Assembly: GCA_002436415.1 (NCBI GenBank)
Contig: DJMA01000008.1
Span: 3,674-58,750 of the forward strand
DNA: 55,077 bases
Reading direction: 5' to 3'
DNA from: Bdellovibrionaceae bacterium UBA6502
Lineage (GTDB): Bacteria > Bdellovibrionota > Bdellovibrionia > Bdellovibrionales > UBA840
Below the pieces are notes generated by a model. The model was not told the DNA's origin. It did not search any database and was given only the letters and a program-made list of their open reading frames with translations. A program made the translations under genes and the position numbers. Of this stretch, positions 18,245 to 27,351 are shown in pieces (within the stretch, counting starts at the first letter, position 1; every line of letters begins with the position of its first letter).

Positions 18245-18460
18245 CCAATGACAGCGCTCTGTCCCTATAGAACCCAGGTGTTCTTGAATTCTATTTTGCT
18301 GCGATAGAGAGAGGTTTTCAGTTTTGGATTATTACAAGTTCCTATGGAAGTTTGGTCACAGGGGCTGATTTTTATGGTTGAAAAATGTTCAAGATAACTG
18401 TCAAAAAACAAAGTAAATTTGAAAAATTTAGAAAACATAGTCCTATGGCTGATTAAAACT

Positions 18461-18488
18461 TTGATTGATTTGGGGGCTGGGGTATCTA
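18461..18488 (+). promoter_or_regulatory. Candidate promoter in the 18245-18554 gap
   Basis: TTGATT and TATCTA are separated by 16 bp and lie about 65 bases before the next start codon. Nothing else in this 310-base gap can be supported. Confidence 0.3.
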
Positions 18489-18554
18489 TGAGAGTAATTT
18501 GTTTTTACGTTTTACCCACACCATTGTAATGATGGTTTTTGAAAAGAGGTTTCA

Positions 18555-19214
18555 ATGAATTTTAAAAAAATGATAACTAGTTTAGTTTGCGTTAGCTTTT
18601 TATCGTCACCGGCAGCATTTGCGGGAGAGATTAATTGGTTCAGTAGTTCCAAGACCATTAGTTATGGAATGATGGCTATGGGAATTGTTGGGTTGGTAGT
18701 AGCTGGTAGTCAAAAATCCCATATTCCAGAAGCTCGAGACCCAGCTGGAGCATTATTCGCAACAGGATCTGATATTTTAGATGGAATCATCCCATCCATC
18801 GGAGTAACTATCGGTGGATTTGGAGTTGGTATTTTTGCTTTAGATTTGGTTTCAGATTTAACAAAAGATAACGAAGTAGCTTTGTTGAGAGCTGCTGAAC
18901 ATCGTTCACTTGTACGAGTAGCGAAAAGCCCTTATTCAGTAGTTGATGAGAGTTCTGGTCAGGTTTTTGCTTCATTTTTGTGTGGACAAAATTGCGAATC
19001 AGCAGAGCAAAGAGAAAGCTTGGTAAAATCAACTGTTATAGCAATTGATCAACTAGCTCAAGACTCCTTAGAGGCTTATAATCAAAGTGATTTAAGTGAA
19101 GAGCAAATCACTTCTTCTTTAGTTAAAGTTCTTCCTGAGCAACTTGCTAATGCCCAAAGTTTAGCTGTAGCAAAGTTGGTATTTGCAGTAGGTTTAGTTA
19201 ATCAAGGTCTTTAA
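18555..19214 (+). CDS. Exported/membrane-associated protein of unknown function
   Basis: This 219-aa protein has a signal peptide with a clear AFA cleavage site near residue 23. Two further hydrophobic, Gly-rich stretches follow (about residues 35-52 and 75-97), so the mature protein may be membrane-embedded. The C-terminal half is soluble and acidic, with two cysteines close together (CGQNC). GAGG precedes the start. It is transcribed alone and ends at a strong terminator that matches the one after rpoC. No family is recognised. Confidence 0.6.
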   Translation: MNFKKMITSLVCVSFLSSPAAFAGEINWFSSSKTISYGMMAMGIVGLVVAGSQKSHIPEARDPAGALFATGSDILDGIIPSIGVTIGGFGVGIFALDLVSDLTKDNEVALLRAAEHRSLVRVAKSPYSVVDESSGQVFASFLCGQNCESAEQRESLVKSTVIAIDQLAQDSLEAYNQSDLSEEQITSSLVKVLPEQLANAQSLAVAKLVFAVGLVNQGL

Positions 19215-19238
19215 AATTTTTAATTACTTAAGGATTTA

Positions 19239-19269
19239 GAAAGCGAGCTAGAGATAGCTCGCTTTTTTT
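19239..19269 (+). terminator. Rho-independent terminator, near copy of the rpoC terminator
   Basis: It has the same stem, loop and 5' flank (TTAGAAAGCGAGCTA...) as the hairpin at 15800-15833, followed by seven T residues. It separates two convergent genes. The T-run suits the plus strand only. Confidence 0.9.
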
Positions 19270-19283
19270 GTTTTTGATAAAAC

Positions 19284-20486
19284 TTATCTCTCTCCTCGAG
19301 AGCCTCGGCTCGAGTTGGTATTTTTTAAGTTTCTACCGCCTCTAGGTGGAGGAAAGATAGACTCACATTTTTTTATAAATTCCTGGTTGTAGGCCTTGAA
19401 TTCGGTAGGCTTTTCTTTTTCGAATTTTTCCCATTGCTCCAAACTACTAACGAATGAAAAATCGTTTTCTCTAAAAAGTCGATCTAGGGCTTTTTCTTTT
19501 GAAACCTTCGACTTTAGGGCTTTCTTTAATTCGTTTTGAGATAATTTGCTATTGGCTTTCAATAAATCGGATTGAAAGTAGGGGTACTCTTTTAACTCTT
19601 TTATTTTAGCAATTTGCTTTTTTAGGTAGGTTTCGTTGTTGGAGGTGATATTGTTTTCCTTGCATGAGTTTTCCGAAACCTCTTTGCAATAGATAATGTT
19701 TTTAGAAGAAAAAACTCCTGTCGATACTTTTGAAGACTGGCAGAAACTGCTGAAGCCATCTTTCTTCAAGTTACCCAAGGAATCAAACTCCATGAAGTTT
19801 AGACTAATGTTCTCAGAGCTTTCTCCTTGTCGAGAGCTGGCAAAACATCTTTGACTTCTTTGTGCCCATGGAGACTCCACATTACGTGTTATAAAGCTCA
19901 TAGTGTCGGAACCTGTGCTAATGCTTGAAACCACATGATTTCCAGAGGTTTTCTTTCCACAAACAGAAGTTTCGTTAATGGGGCCTTTTAATCTTTTTAA
20001 TTCCGCAGAATCTGAATAGCCTAGCCAAACTGAATTGTAGTTTAGGTGTTCACATTTGTTTGAGCTACTGAGTTTTTCAAGACTTCTTTCTCGTTGGTTT
20101 CTCAACTGTACTTGAGAGCCTTCAATGTTACACAATGCCTTTATGTTCTCTTCAAACTCTTTTTCCTGAACTACAATATGAGAATCACCATTTTTGATAG
20201 CGATTTTATTGTCTGAGCAAAGCCTTTTTAGATCTTGGTTACAGAATTCATTTGGTCCAAAAGAAACAGCGACCTCACAAAAGGCTTTGTGTGAATTTAA
20301 AAAAGAAGTTTTTTTACATTCATTGGCAATTGCATGGTTACATTTTCTATTGTTAGACCAAAAGCTTTTTCCCACTGATTTGTTAACCACGGCATAGTCT
20401 TTACAGACCTCATGCATATTAAAAGCCAGGGCAGTGTTAAAAGTAGTAAGGAATAGATAAACCGAAACTAGAGCTGTGATTTTCAT
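19284..20486 (-). CDS. Cysteine-rich exported protein of unknown function
   Basis: This 400-aa protein has an N-terminal signal peptide (hydrophobic residues about 4-20, ALA before residue 22). The mature chain has 14 Cys residues, eight of them in its first third, which points to a disulfide-bonded secreted or periplasmic protein. The C terminus is basic and low-complexity (RGGRN, SRGSRGER). No domain is recognised. No Shine-Dalgarno sequence is seen before the start. It is convergent with the preceding gene. Confidence 0.6.
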   Translation of the reverse strand: MKITALVSVYLFLTTFNTALAFNMHEVCKDYAVVNKSVGKSFWSNNRKCNHAIANECKKTSFLNSHKAFCEVAVSFGPNEFCNQDLKRLCSDNKIAIKNGDSHIVVQEKEFEENIKALCNIEGSQVQLRNQRERSLEKLSSSNKCEHLNYNSVWLGYSDSAELKRLKGPINETSVCGKKTSGNHVVSSISTGSDTMSFITRNVESPWAQRSQRCFASSRQGESSENISLNFMEFDSLGNLKKDGFSSFCQSSKVSTGVFSSKNIIYCKEVSENSCKENNITSNNETYLKKQIAKIKELKEYPYFQSDLLKANSKLSQNELKKALKSKVSKEKALDRLFRENDFSFVSSLEQWEKFEKEKPTEFKAYNQEFIKKCESIFPPPRGGRNLKNTNSSRGSRGER

Positions 20487-20626
20487 AAATTCTATTCGGC
20501 AAATCTCATCTAGAGATAAAGGCTTTGTCTTAAAATGAGACGTAATTTTAGATATTCCTATTTATGTCTATCTATTTTGTTTTTTCTTACCTAACTCTGA
20601 ATCTCTTAGCTGTTCAAAACTTTGAA

Positions 20627-20777
20627 AATTGGCCTATTTAATTGCGGATAAGTTTTAATAGCTACCGAAAAAAATGTTTAAATGAAGTTGTCCGAGCTTT
20701 GCTCTTTCTTGCAATGAAGACTGAAAAGATTTTCATGCCCTTAACACTCGGTCATCCGTAATTAAAGGGGCCATTTT
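20627..20777. repeat. MITE-like element, copy B
   Basis: The left end carries TTGGCCTATTTAATTGCGGA (20629-20648). The right end (20754-20777) carries ATCCGTAATTAAAGGGGCC. The interior aligns with the reverse complement of copy C, including matching AAATGAAG/AAAAGAAG and TTGTCC/CTGTCC stretches. No gene lies inside. The rest of the 20487-21015 gap holds only a 22-codon frame at 20848 that cannot be supported. Confidence 0.8.
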
Positions 20778-21015
20778 ATGTTTTTTAATTCCTCCGAATT
20801 CAGTTTCAATATACTAGGAATACAAATAGACATTTCATCGGCCTATTATGAATCCACCCACACTTGATAGAGCCAGCTTTAATGTATTGATCATCCAATT
20901 GACTGGCATTTGGTAATAGACCTAGTTTTGAGGGATATATGTGTTCGCTCATTGATTAAGTCATTTCTTTGCGAGAAAATACTACGAAACCACATCTATT
21001 TAAGGGAAAAGAGTA

Positions 21016-21477
21016 ATGGGATTAAGTCATACACCAGATATGGATCGTTTTTGGAAAGCTTTTTCAGAAACAATGGAGGAACCAAGTTATTGGAAGAGAT
21101 TTAATTACTACGCATGGTCCTTTGGAAACACGAAAGAATTAGCGGATTCTTTATGTGATTTAGTGTTAGAAGGTAAAAAAACAGCGACTTGTAGTCTTTT
21201 ACGAGCCTACAAAGGGGAAGAAGATGAGCTACCTCGAGTTGGTTTATATAGTCTTCTTTGTGATGGCGATAATAGCCCTAAGGCAGTCATCCTTTTGAAA
21301 AAGTGCAGTTTAGAAAAGTTTGATGATATTAGTCCCGAGTTTGCTCGCTTAGAAGGAGAGGGGGATCTTTCCTATGAGTATTGGCGTAAAGCTCATATTG
21401 AGTTTTTCTCTCAATATGAAGGTTTTCATGAAGAAGACTTAGTGATTTGTGAGGAATTTGAAGTGATTTACACCTGA
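21016..21477 (+). CDS. ASCH-domain protein
   Basis: This 153-aa cytoplasmic protein matches the ASCH fold, which is related to PUA RNA-binding domains and found in RNA-binding or RNA-cleaving proteins. The marker is the loop LEGKKTATCSLL (about residues 51-62), corresponding to the GxKxxT signature. A Trp-rich N terminus, a central IxLKxC strand and a C-terminal EEF strand follow, as in the COG4405 group. GGGAAAAGAG precedes the start. The target RNA is unknown. It lies just upstream of the S12 promoter region but has its own start region. Confidence 0.75.
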   Translation: MGLSHTPDMDRFWKAFSETMEEPSYWKRFNYYAWSFGNTKELADSLCDLVLEGKKTATCSLLRAYKGEEDELPRVGLYSLLCDGDNSPKAVILLKKCSLEKFDDISPEFARLEGEGDLSYEYWRKAHIEFFSQYEGFHEEDLVICEEFEVIYT

Positions 21478-21736
21478 ACTCGTTAATTCCTATTTAAAAG
21501 AGCCAGAAAAACTCTATCTTCTGAAGCTCTAAATTTTTGTGGTGAGAATCCATTAGGGTATTTCCAGATGACTGATTAAGGCGGAACGCTTTCTTAATGA
21601 ATACTGCTTTGTCGCCCCAAAGCTGCCATCTTTTTTGTAAATGATTCATTGGCTTTGAATGCTTCAAAAATACATCAAGATAAAAACATCCCGTAAGTAC
21701 CTGTATATACTAGGTTTTATTGTAATCTTTTTGGGC

Positions 21737-21742
21737 TATAAT
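21737..21742 (+). promoter_or_regulatory. -10 element of the rpsL-rpsG promoter and leader
   Basis: A perfect TATAAT lies 157 bases before rpsL. No good -35 is seen at the expected spacing. The transcript would have a ~150-base leader with no reading frame. The rest of the 21478-21899 gap shows nothing else. Confidence 0.45.
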
Positions 21743-21899
21743 AAGCATTTTTTTGATCCACTTGATTCTATGAGTAAATTGGCATAAAAAGCTCGAGAAA
21801 CAAGAGTTTAAAACTTGACCATCAGGCTCAGAACGGCTAAAAATACCAGCTCGGCGTGCTGATTTGCCTAACAAAATTATTGATAGAGGTATTATTTTA

Positions 21900-22274
21900 A
21901 TGGCTACAATTAACCAATTGATTCGTAATGAGAGAAAAGAGCAGAAGACGAAAACTACTTCTCCAGCTCTAAAGGCTTGTCCTCAAAGACGTGGAGTTTG
22001 TACTCGTGTTTACACAACTACTCCTAAAAAACCGAACTCTGCTTTAAGAAAAGTAGCTCGTGTGCGCTTAACTAGTGGTTTCGAGGTTACTTCTTATATT
22101 CCAGGTATTGGTCACAACCTTCAAGAACACAGTGTTGTTTTGATTCGTGGTGGTCGTGTTAAGGATTTACCAGGGGTTCGTTACCACATCGTTCGTGGTA
22201 ACTTAGATACTCAAGGTGTTGCTAATCGTAATCAGAGCCGTTCTAAATACGGTGTTAAAAAACCTAAGAAGTAG
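21900..22274 (+). CDS. rpsL: 30S ribosomal protein S12
   Basis: S12 (124 aa) lies at the decoding centre and controls accuracy. It starts with the canonical MATINQLIR; the in-frame TTG at 21864 is rejected because GATAGAGG directly precedes 21900. The streptomycin loops PKKPNSALRK and GGRVKDLPGVRYH are wild type, with both key Lys residues present. It is followed after 12 bases by rpsG. Confidence 0.98.
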   Translation: MATINQLIRNERKEQKTKTTSPALKACPQRRGVCTRVYTTTPKKPNSALRKVARVRLTSGFEVTSYIPGIGHNLQEHSVVLIRGGRVKDLPGVRYHIVRGNLDTQGVANRNQSRSKYGVKKPKK

Positions 22275-22286
22275 AGCAGGTAGAAA

Positions 22287-22760
22287 ATGTCTAGACGTAG
22301 AAAAAGTTATAAAAGAGAGATTATTCCAGATCCAGAATTCAACGATATTTTAGTAGCGAAGTTTGTTAACTCGCTAATGAAAGACGGTAAAAAAAGTATC
22401 GCACAAACAATATTTTATGGTGCTTTAGATCAGTTGAAAGAAAAAGTTAACGGTGAAGAGCCTTTAACTACTTTCAAAAAAGCAATCGAAAACGTAAAGC
22501 CAGCTCTTGAGGTTCGTTCTCGTCGTGTTGGTGGATCTGTTTATCAAGTTCCAGTTGATGTACGCCCAGTTCGTAGAACAGCTCTTGCAATCCGTTGGGT
22601 TGTTGAGTTTTCTCGTAAACGTGGTGAAAAAGACATGGCTAGCCGTTTAGCTAACGAATTAGCTGATGCTTACAACAACCGTGGTAACGCGATTAAGAAA
22701 AAAGAAGAAACTCACCGTATGGCAGATGCGAACAAAGCTTTCGCTCACTACCGTTGGTAG
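22287..22760 (+). CDS. rpsG: 30S ribosomal protein S7
   Basis: S7 (157 aa) nucleates assembly of the 30S head. It begins MSRRRKSYKRE and contains the ENVKPALEVRSRRVGGSVYQVP core and the RWVVEFSRKR beta-hairpin region. It ends the short str operon here: a terminator follows, and fusA lies 8 kb away instead of next door. Confidence 0.98.
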   Translation: MSRRRKSYKREIIPDPEFNDILVAKFVNSLMKDGKKSIAQTIFYGALDQLKEKVNGEEPLTTFKKAIENVKPALEVRSRRVGGSVYQVPVDVRPVRRTALAIRWVVEFSRKRGEKDMASRLANELADAYNNRGNAIKKKEETHRMADANKAFAHYRW

Positions 22761-22785
22761 GATTTTTCAAAAAATTAGATTTTAT

Positions 22786-22814
22786 AAACCCAGCTCTTGT
22801 AGCTGGGTTTTTTT
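22786..22814 (+). terminator. Rho-independent terminator after rpsG
   Basis: AAACCCAGCT pairs with AGCTGGGTTT around a CTTGT loop and runs into seven Ts. It ends the rpsL-rpsG unit and so separates it from fusA. Confidence 0.92.
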
Positions 22815-22978
22815 GTGTCTAGTTCGAGCTAGCTTAGATTTTTTTAGTGAATGCAGGGCTCGGTAATTTAGATCTTCAATATCAAGAATTTACGAAACTT
22901 CTTAATAAGGCCTGGTCTTGATCTTAATTTATAAGGAACAGGAAGTGCTAAGTTGATCTAATGTTTTTGAGATTTATG

Positions 22979-23131
22979 AACTGGCCCCTTTAATTGCGGA
23001 TAAAAGTATTTTAAAGGCCTGTATTTCTTTATGATGTTCTCTGCGAGGAAAGCTAATATTGGGACAGCTTCTTTTAAATATTTGTTTTCCAGTAGTTGAA
23101 AAAATCTATCCGCAATTAAAGGGACCAGTTT
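22979..23131. repeat. MITE-like element, copy C
   Basis: This has the best-preserved ends of the family. AACTGGCCCCTTTAATTGCG at the left is matched by the inverted CGCAATTAAAGGGACCAGTT at the right, ~24 bp with very few mismatches. The interior is in the opposite orientation to copy B. It sits between the rpsG terminator and the UDG-like gene. Confidence 0.88.
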
Positions 23132-23225
23132 AGTGGGTTTAAGCTGAGGAAAAAGAGAACTCTATTAACTAGTAAGTTCGAAAAAAACTTCTTGATAAAT
23201 TTGCTTAAGAGAAGGCATGGCTTAC

Positions 23226-23253
23226 TTGACACAAAATTTTCAAAGGCTATCTT
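23226..23253 (+). promoter_or_regulatory. Promoter of the UDG-like gene; leaderless start predicted
   Basis: A perfect TTGACA (23226-23231) and TATCTT (23248-23253) are 16 bp apart. The -10 ends six bases before the ATG at 23260, so transcription should begin at or next to the start codon. No Shine-Dalgarno sequence exists. Confidence 0.65.
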
Positions 23254-23259
23254 ATTTCA

Positions 23260-23871
23260 ATGATATCAAAAGACGCGATCCCTAGTTATATTCCCAAATC
23301 AAAATGTAAGTTGGTTATTTTAGGAACCATGGCTTCTGTGGCAGCACGAAAAGTTGGCGAGAAAGAGGAGGCTGAGGATGCATTTTTCTATCATCACAAA
23401 ACCAATCATTTTTGGCGTATTTTACAGATGGTATTTGAACCTAAAAAGCCTTCTATAAATATGAATGTTTCTCAAAAAAAACAATTTTTAGAAAAACATG
23501 GAATTGCTATATCCAACACAGTTAGTGAAGTTGAAATTACGAAAAAGCAAGCTATGGACCCATCGGACTCTGTCTTGTTCGAGGCTAAGAAGAAAAATAA
23601 GTTGCGCTATAAAAAATTAGACGCCAAGACTAGAAAGATTCTGTTGGAATGTCCTTTGTTTTTTACAAGTTCATCAACACCACAAATTTTAGATCTTTTG
23701 GAAGGCTATTTAGTCTTTAACAAAATAAGAAAAAATTCTAAGACCGACATTGGCTTTTTGATGACTCCCACTCGATGTAATCCAATGGAGAGAGCGATTG
23801 GTTGGAAAATTCGTATGGCACAAATGGGGGTATTAACTCCGAGTGTGAAAGTTCCCGAAGACTTTTTGTGA
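23260..23871 (+). CDS. Uracil-DNA-glycosylase-superfamily protein (family 6 / HDG-like)
   Basis: This 203-aa cytoplasmic protein has the layout of the hypoxanthine/uracil-DNA glycosylase branch of the UDG fold. LVILGTMAS (about residues 18-26) fits the LxLGSxPS motif I. It is followed by FFYHHKTNHFWRIL (about 43-56), matching the YYxHPxNxFW segment. A GIAISNTV strand and a late LMTPTRCNP loop fit the later motifs. Such enzymes cut damaged (deaminated) bases from DNA. The motif residues differ somewhat from the classic ones, so activity and substrate are not certain. Confidence 0.6.
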   Translation: MISKDAIPSYIPKSKCKLVILGTMASVAARKVGEKEEAEDAFFYHHKTNHFWRILQMVFEPKKPSINMNVSQKKQFLEKHGIAISNTVSEVEITKKQAMDPSDSVLFEAKKKNKLRYKKLDAKTRKILLECPLFFTSSSTPQILDLLEGYLVFNKIRKNSKTDIGFLMTPTRCNPMERAIGWKIRMAQMGVLTPSVKVPEDFL

Positions 23872-24222
23872 AACACTATACCGACCGTTGCATTTTTAGG
23901 CTTACATTGTTCTAGAAAAAGAACAAATAAGTCGATGCTAAATGAAAGTGTACTGATTTTTTTTAAGGCTTTTTCGTCCTGCTAAGCTCTCTAATTTTTG
24001 TGTTTTAATGAACTGCTGCTTAAGCCTAGACTCTCATTGAACAATTCTAATACGGAGAAATGTAACAAAGTATCAATACTGAAAACTACCAATAGGTGGA
24101 AAAAAACTTTTTGCTTTCCATTCTTTTTCCACAAAGTTTCCATGATTTTATGAAAAACTATAGAAGTAGGAGAGATATTATCTCATAATAGAATAAAGCT
24201 CTTAATTCTAGGTGAATGCTAA
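23872..24222 (+). other. Upstream region of the RND pump operon
   Basis: This 351-base, AT-rich gap holds no gene. A perfect inverted repeat GAGATA-T-TATCTC lies at 24172-24184, about 40 bases before the pump start, where a repressor could bind. No convincing promoter pair is seen. A weak AGGTG precedes the pump ATG. Confidence 0.35.
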
Positions 24223-27200
24223 ATGAAAAACTTAATGCTGTATTTTAATAGACGTCCTGTAGTAGCCAATATGATTATGTTCGGAATAATGTTTGTAGCA
24301 GTTATGTGCTGGGACATTATTGGAAAAGAAGAACTACCTGAACATCAGTTAAATTTCTTAAGAATAAGTATTAGTTACCCAGGGGCTGCGGCCGAAAATG
24401 TTGAGAGTTTTATTAGCAAACCTGTTGAAGAAGAGCTAAAGGGCATTACTTCTTTGAAAAGTGTAAATGTCACTTCTAGTTTCGGAAGTGCCAGCATTCG
24501 AGTAGAGTTTGAGCCTCATGTTCTTAATCTTTCTGAAAAGGTGCAAGAGGTTAAGGACGCAGTCGATTCGGTATCTTTTCCTAGTGATGTAGAAAACCCA
24601 AGTTATCGACAATTTAAAAACTCAGAAAAAGCAATTATTGACCTAGGGATTTATTTAGATGGTGTAAGCCTTTTAGATATAGAGAAGCGACAATTACTGC
24701 AAAGCTACGTACTGTCTATTAAAAACCGTCTTTTATCTTTGCCCGAAGTAAGTGGAGTGGACGAAAGCGGATATCTCGCTCCGGAACTGCAAGTTCAAGT
24801 TTATCCAGAACAGCTGAAAAAATATGAGCTAACACTTGCGAATGTAAAAGAACAAATCACAGCGCAAAATGTACGACAACCTGTCGGGAATATGAAAGAC
24901 AAACAAGAATCCGAGGTGGCGGTGAATGCGCCTCTTGAAACGCTTGATGCCCTTGAGAAAGTCATTTTAACTAGCGGATTTGAAGGGCAAAATTTAAGAC
25001 TAAAAGAAATTGCAAAGATTAAGCATGGTTTTAGTACGCCATCGAGTATTACTAAAATTCAAGGAAACGAAGGTGTTAAGTTAAGTATTAAGAAAAGTAC
25101 CAACGTTGATATTATCACTGCGCAGAAGTCTATCATTAAGTTTGTGAATGATTTTAATGAAATCAATAAAGATAAAGCAATAAGAATTATTCCAAGTGAT
25201 GATGAAAGCTACGACATTAGAAACCGATTAAGTTTGATATTCGAAAATGGTTTATTAGGTTTTATCCTTATTGTTTTGGTCTTGTTTTTATTTTTGGATT
25301 TCAAGTCAGGGCTTTGGGTAGGCATGGGGATTCCTTTTTCTTTGAGCATTACCTTAATCTTAGCCACATTGGCGGGCTATACCCTTAATAATATGACTTT
25401 GGCGGCTATTATCATTGTTCTGGGAATCGTTGTAGATGACGCGATTATTGTTGCCGAAAATATTCAGAGAAAGATGCAGAAAGGTGGCGGAGAGAAAGAA
25501 GCTTTGGAAGCGGTTGGCGACGTAGGAGCGCCGGTTATTGCTAGTTTACTTACTACCTGTGCGGCCTTTATTCCACTTTTTTTCTTTTCAGGTATATTTG
25601 GACTTTTCGTGAAAGTGATACCTGCGATCATTTTTTTCATGCTCTTTGCCAGTCTTTTTGAGTCTTTTTTAATTTTACCAAGTCATATGATTCACCCACT
25701 TTTGGGGCAAGAATTTCTGAAGTCTCGATTAAAGTTTTCTTTTGCGGAGACGCGCAAGAGGCTTACCCATAAATTAGAAAACTGGTATGAAAAGCAGCTT
25801 GCCTTCTTACTTCACCATAGGAAATTTGTAATTAGTTTCTTTTTGCTGGCTTTAATTGGATCAGGCTTGTTAGCTAGTTCTCAAATGCGTTACGTAATGT
25901 TCCCTCGCGAAGAATCGAGAAATTTTCGATTAAAAGTAGTTGGTGAAAAAGGCCTAAATAAATATGAAATGGCAGAAAAACTTTTAGAAGTAGAAAAAAT
26001 ATTTCTCGAAGACGATCGGGGAATTGTACTCAATATTAGCTCAGATGTTGCACAAAATCGCCGTGGCGGGGAAGTCTTAGATAACGAAGCCAGTATTCGG
26101 GTGGAAATTACACCAGCTAGTGAAAGAGAATTGTCTTTTAAGCAATTAATGGCCGGTTGGCAAAAGCAATTTGATCAACTTGAAGGTTTTGAGAAAATTG
26201 AGCTACAACAGTTTCGATTTGGAAGCAGTAGTGGAAGCCCAATTGCTATTGAGGTGCAAGAGAATAACGATAAAGTTCGGGCCGAAGTTTTGTCGAGTCT
26301 TAAGAAGAAGATGAGTGAATTAGGGCCTTTAGTGAATGTTGAGGTGGAGAAACCAATTGTTAAAAACGAATATCAGTTCAAATTAAAAGCGGAAGAGGCT
26401 GCAAGTCTTGGTGTTTCTTTAAGTGACATTGGTAGCGCTCTTCGAACCTACATTCAAGGGGATGTTTTATATACGATTAATTCCGGGGATGAAGAGGTGG
26501 ATCTTCGTTTTTCAACCGTAGACTCTAACATTAAAGAAATTGATAAGCTTTTGGATCTGAGTGTCTCTAATTCGGCAGGCTATCTTTTACCTATAAAAAA
26601 TGTAGTAGAGGTAAATAAAAGAGAAAAGGCTTCCAGTATCAAACGGGTGAGTTTTAAAAGAGCCGCAATGATTTATGCTGATTTAAAACCAGAGGCGATG
26701 ACCACTCCTCTTGAAGTTGCTAGTTTGGTGGAAGATAAAATTTTTCCAGAAATATATAGAGAGTATCCAACAGTAAATATGGTTTGGCGAGAAGAAGTAG
26801 AAAACTCCAGAGAGTCTGCTGGGGATTTTCAACTGGCTGGAGGTTTAGTTGTAGGCTTGATTTATTTGTTGCTTGTAATTTTATTTAACTCACTAGTTAC
26901 TCCTTTGTTGATTGCTTCCATTCTTCCTTTTGGGTTGATGGGAGTTATTTATATGTTTTGGATTCATGGAATTTTACAATTTGGATTTTTCTCAGTGATT
27001 GGTGCCTTGGGGATGCTTGGTGTTGTGATCAATGATTCCATTGTTTTAGTGAACAAGTTTGAAGAAGACTTTTCTGGAGACCAATTGAGGGAAAGAGAGA
27101 CTATACTTTCAAAGATAGCAAATTTATCTGCTACTAGGTTAAGAGCGATTATAATTACAACTTTTACCACGGTGGCAGGACTTTTCCCAACGGCTTATGG

Positions 27201-27351
27201 TGTAGGTGGATACGATTCTATGTTGTCGGAGATGATGTTGGCGATGGCATGGGGATTATTGTTTGGAATGTTTGTAACGCTAGTTTTTGTTCCCGTTCTT
27301 TACAGTTATTACTATCAGGCAAGATTGAAGTTACAGGAGTTAGGACAATGA
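24223..27351 (+). CDS. RND-family efflux transporter permease (AcrB/COG0841 type)
   Basis: This 1042-aa inner-membrane proton-driven pump has normal RND length. An N-terminal membrane helix is followed by the periplasmic PGAAAENVE region, a helix bundle, a second periplasmic half, and five helices at the end. The proton-relay Asp pair is present in IVVDDAIIVAENI (Asp405-Asp406). The substrate cannot be read from sequence. Its stop overlaps the start of a TolC-like gene by ATGA. No membrane-fusion adaptor gene, which these pumps normally need, is found next to it. Confidence 0.92.
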   Translation: MKNLMLYFNRRPVVANMIMFGIMFVAVMCWDIIGKEELPEHQLNFLRISISYPGAAAENVESFISKPVEEELKGITSLKSVNVTSSFGSASIRVEFEPHVLNLSEKVQEVKDAVDSVSFPSDVENPSYRQFKNSEKAIIDLGIYLDGVSLLDIEKRQLLQSYVLSIKNRLLSLPEVSGVDESGYLAPELQVQVYPEQLKKYELTLANVKEQITAQNVRQPVGNMKDKQESEVAVNAPLETLDALEKVILTSGFEGQNLRLKEIAKIKHGFSTPSSITKIQGNEGVKLSIKKSTNVDIITAQKSIIKFVNDFNEINKDKAIRIIPSDDESYDIRNRLSLIFENGLLGFILIVLVLFLFLDFKSGLWVGMGIPFSLSITLILATLAGYTLNNMTLAAIIIVLGIVVDDAIIVAENIQRKMQKGGGEKEALEAVGDVGAPVIASLLTTCAAFIPLFFFSGIFGLFVKVIPAIIFFMLFASLFESFLILPSHMIHPLLGQEFLKSRLKFSFAETRKRLTHKLENWYEKQLAFLLHHRKFVISFFLLALIGSGLLASSQMRYVMFPREESRNFRLKVVGEKGLNKYEMAEKLLEVEKIFLEDDRGIVLNISSDVAQNRRGGEVLDNEASIRVEITPASERELSFKQLMAGWQKQFDQLEGFEKIELQQFRFGSSSGSPIAIEVQENNDKVRAEVLSSLKKKMSELGPLVNVEVEKPIVKNEYQFKLKAEEAASLGVSLSDIGSALRTYIQGDVLYTINSGDEEVDLRFSTVDSNIKEIDKLLDLSVSNSAGYLLPIKNVVEVNKREKASSIKRVSFKRAAMIYADLKPEAMTTPLEVASLVEDKIFPEIYREYPTVNMVWREEVENSRESAGDFQLAGGLVVGLIYLLLVILFNSLVTPLLIASILPFGLMGVIYMFWIHGILQFGFFSVIGALGMLGVVINDSIVLVNKFEEDFSGDQLRERETILSKIANLSATRLRAIIITTFTTVAGLFPTAYGVGGYDSMLSEMMLAMAWGLLFGMFVTLVFVPVLYSYYYQARLKLQELGQ

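Noticed and set aside
20848..20916. 22-codon frame MNPPTLDR... in the gap before the ASCH gene
   Set aside because: No ribosome-binding site and too short to judge.
20910..21104. Frame overlapping the ASCH gene start
   Set aside because: Out of frame with the well-supported ASCH gene and without a start signal.
21864..21899. Upstream TTG start for rpsL
   Set aside because: The canonical S12 N terminus begins at 21900, directly after GATAGAGG.
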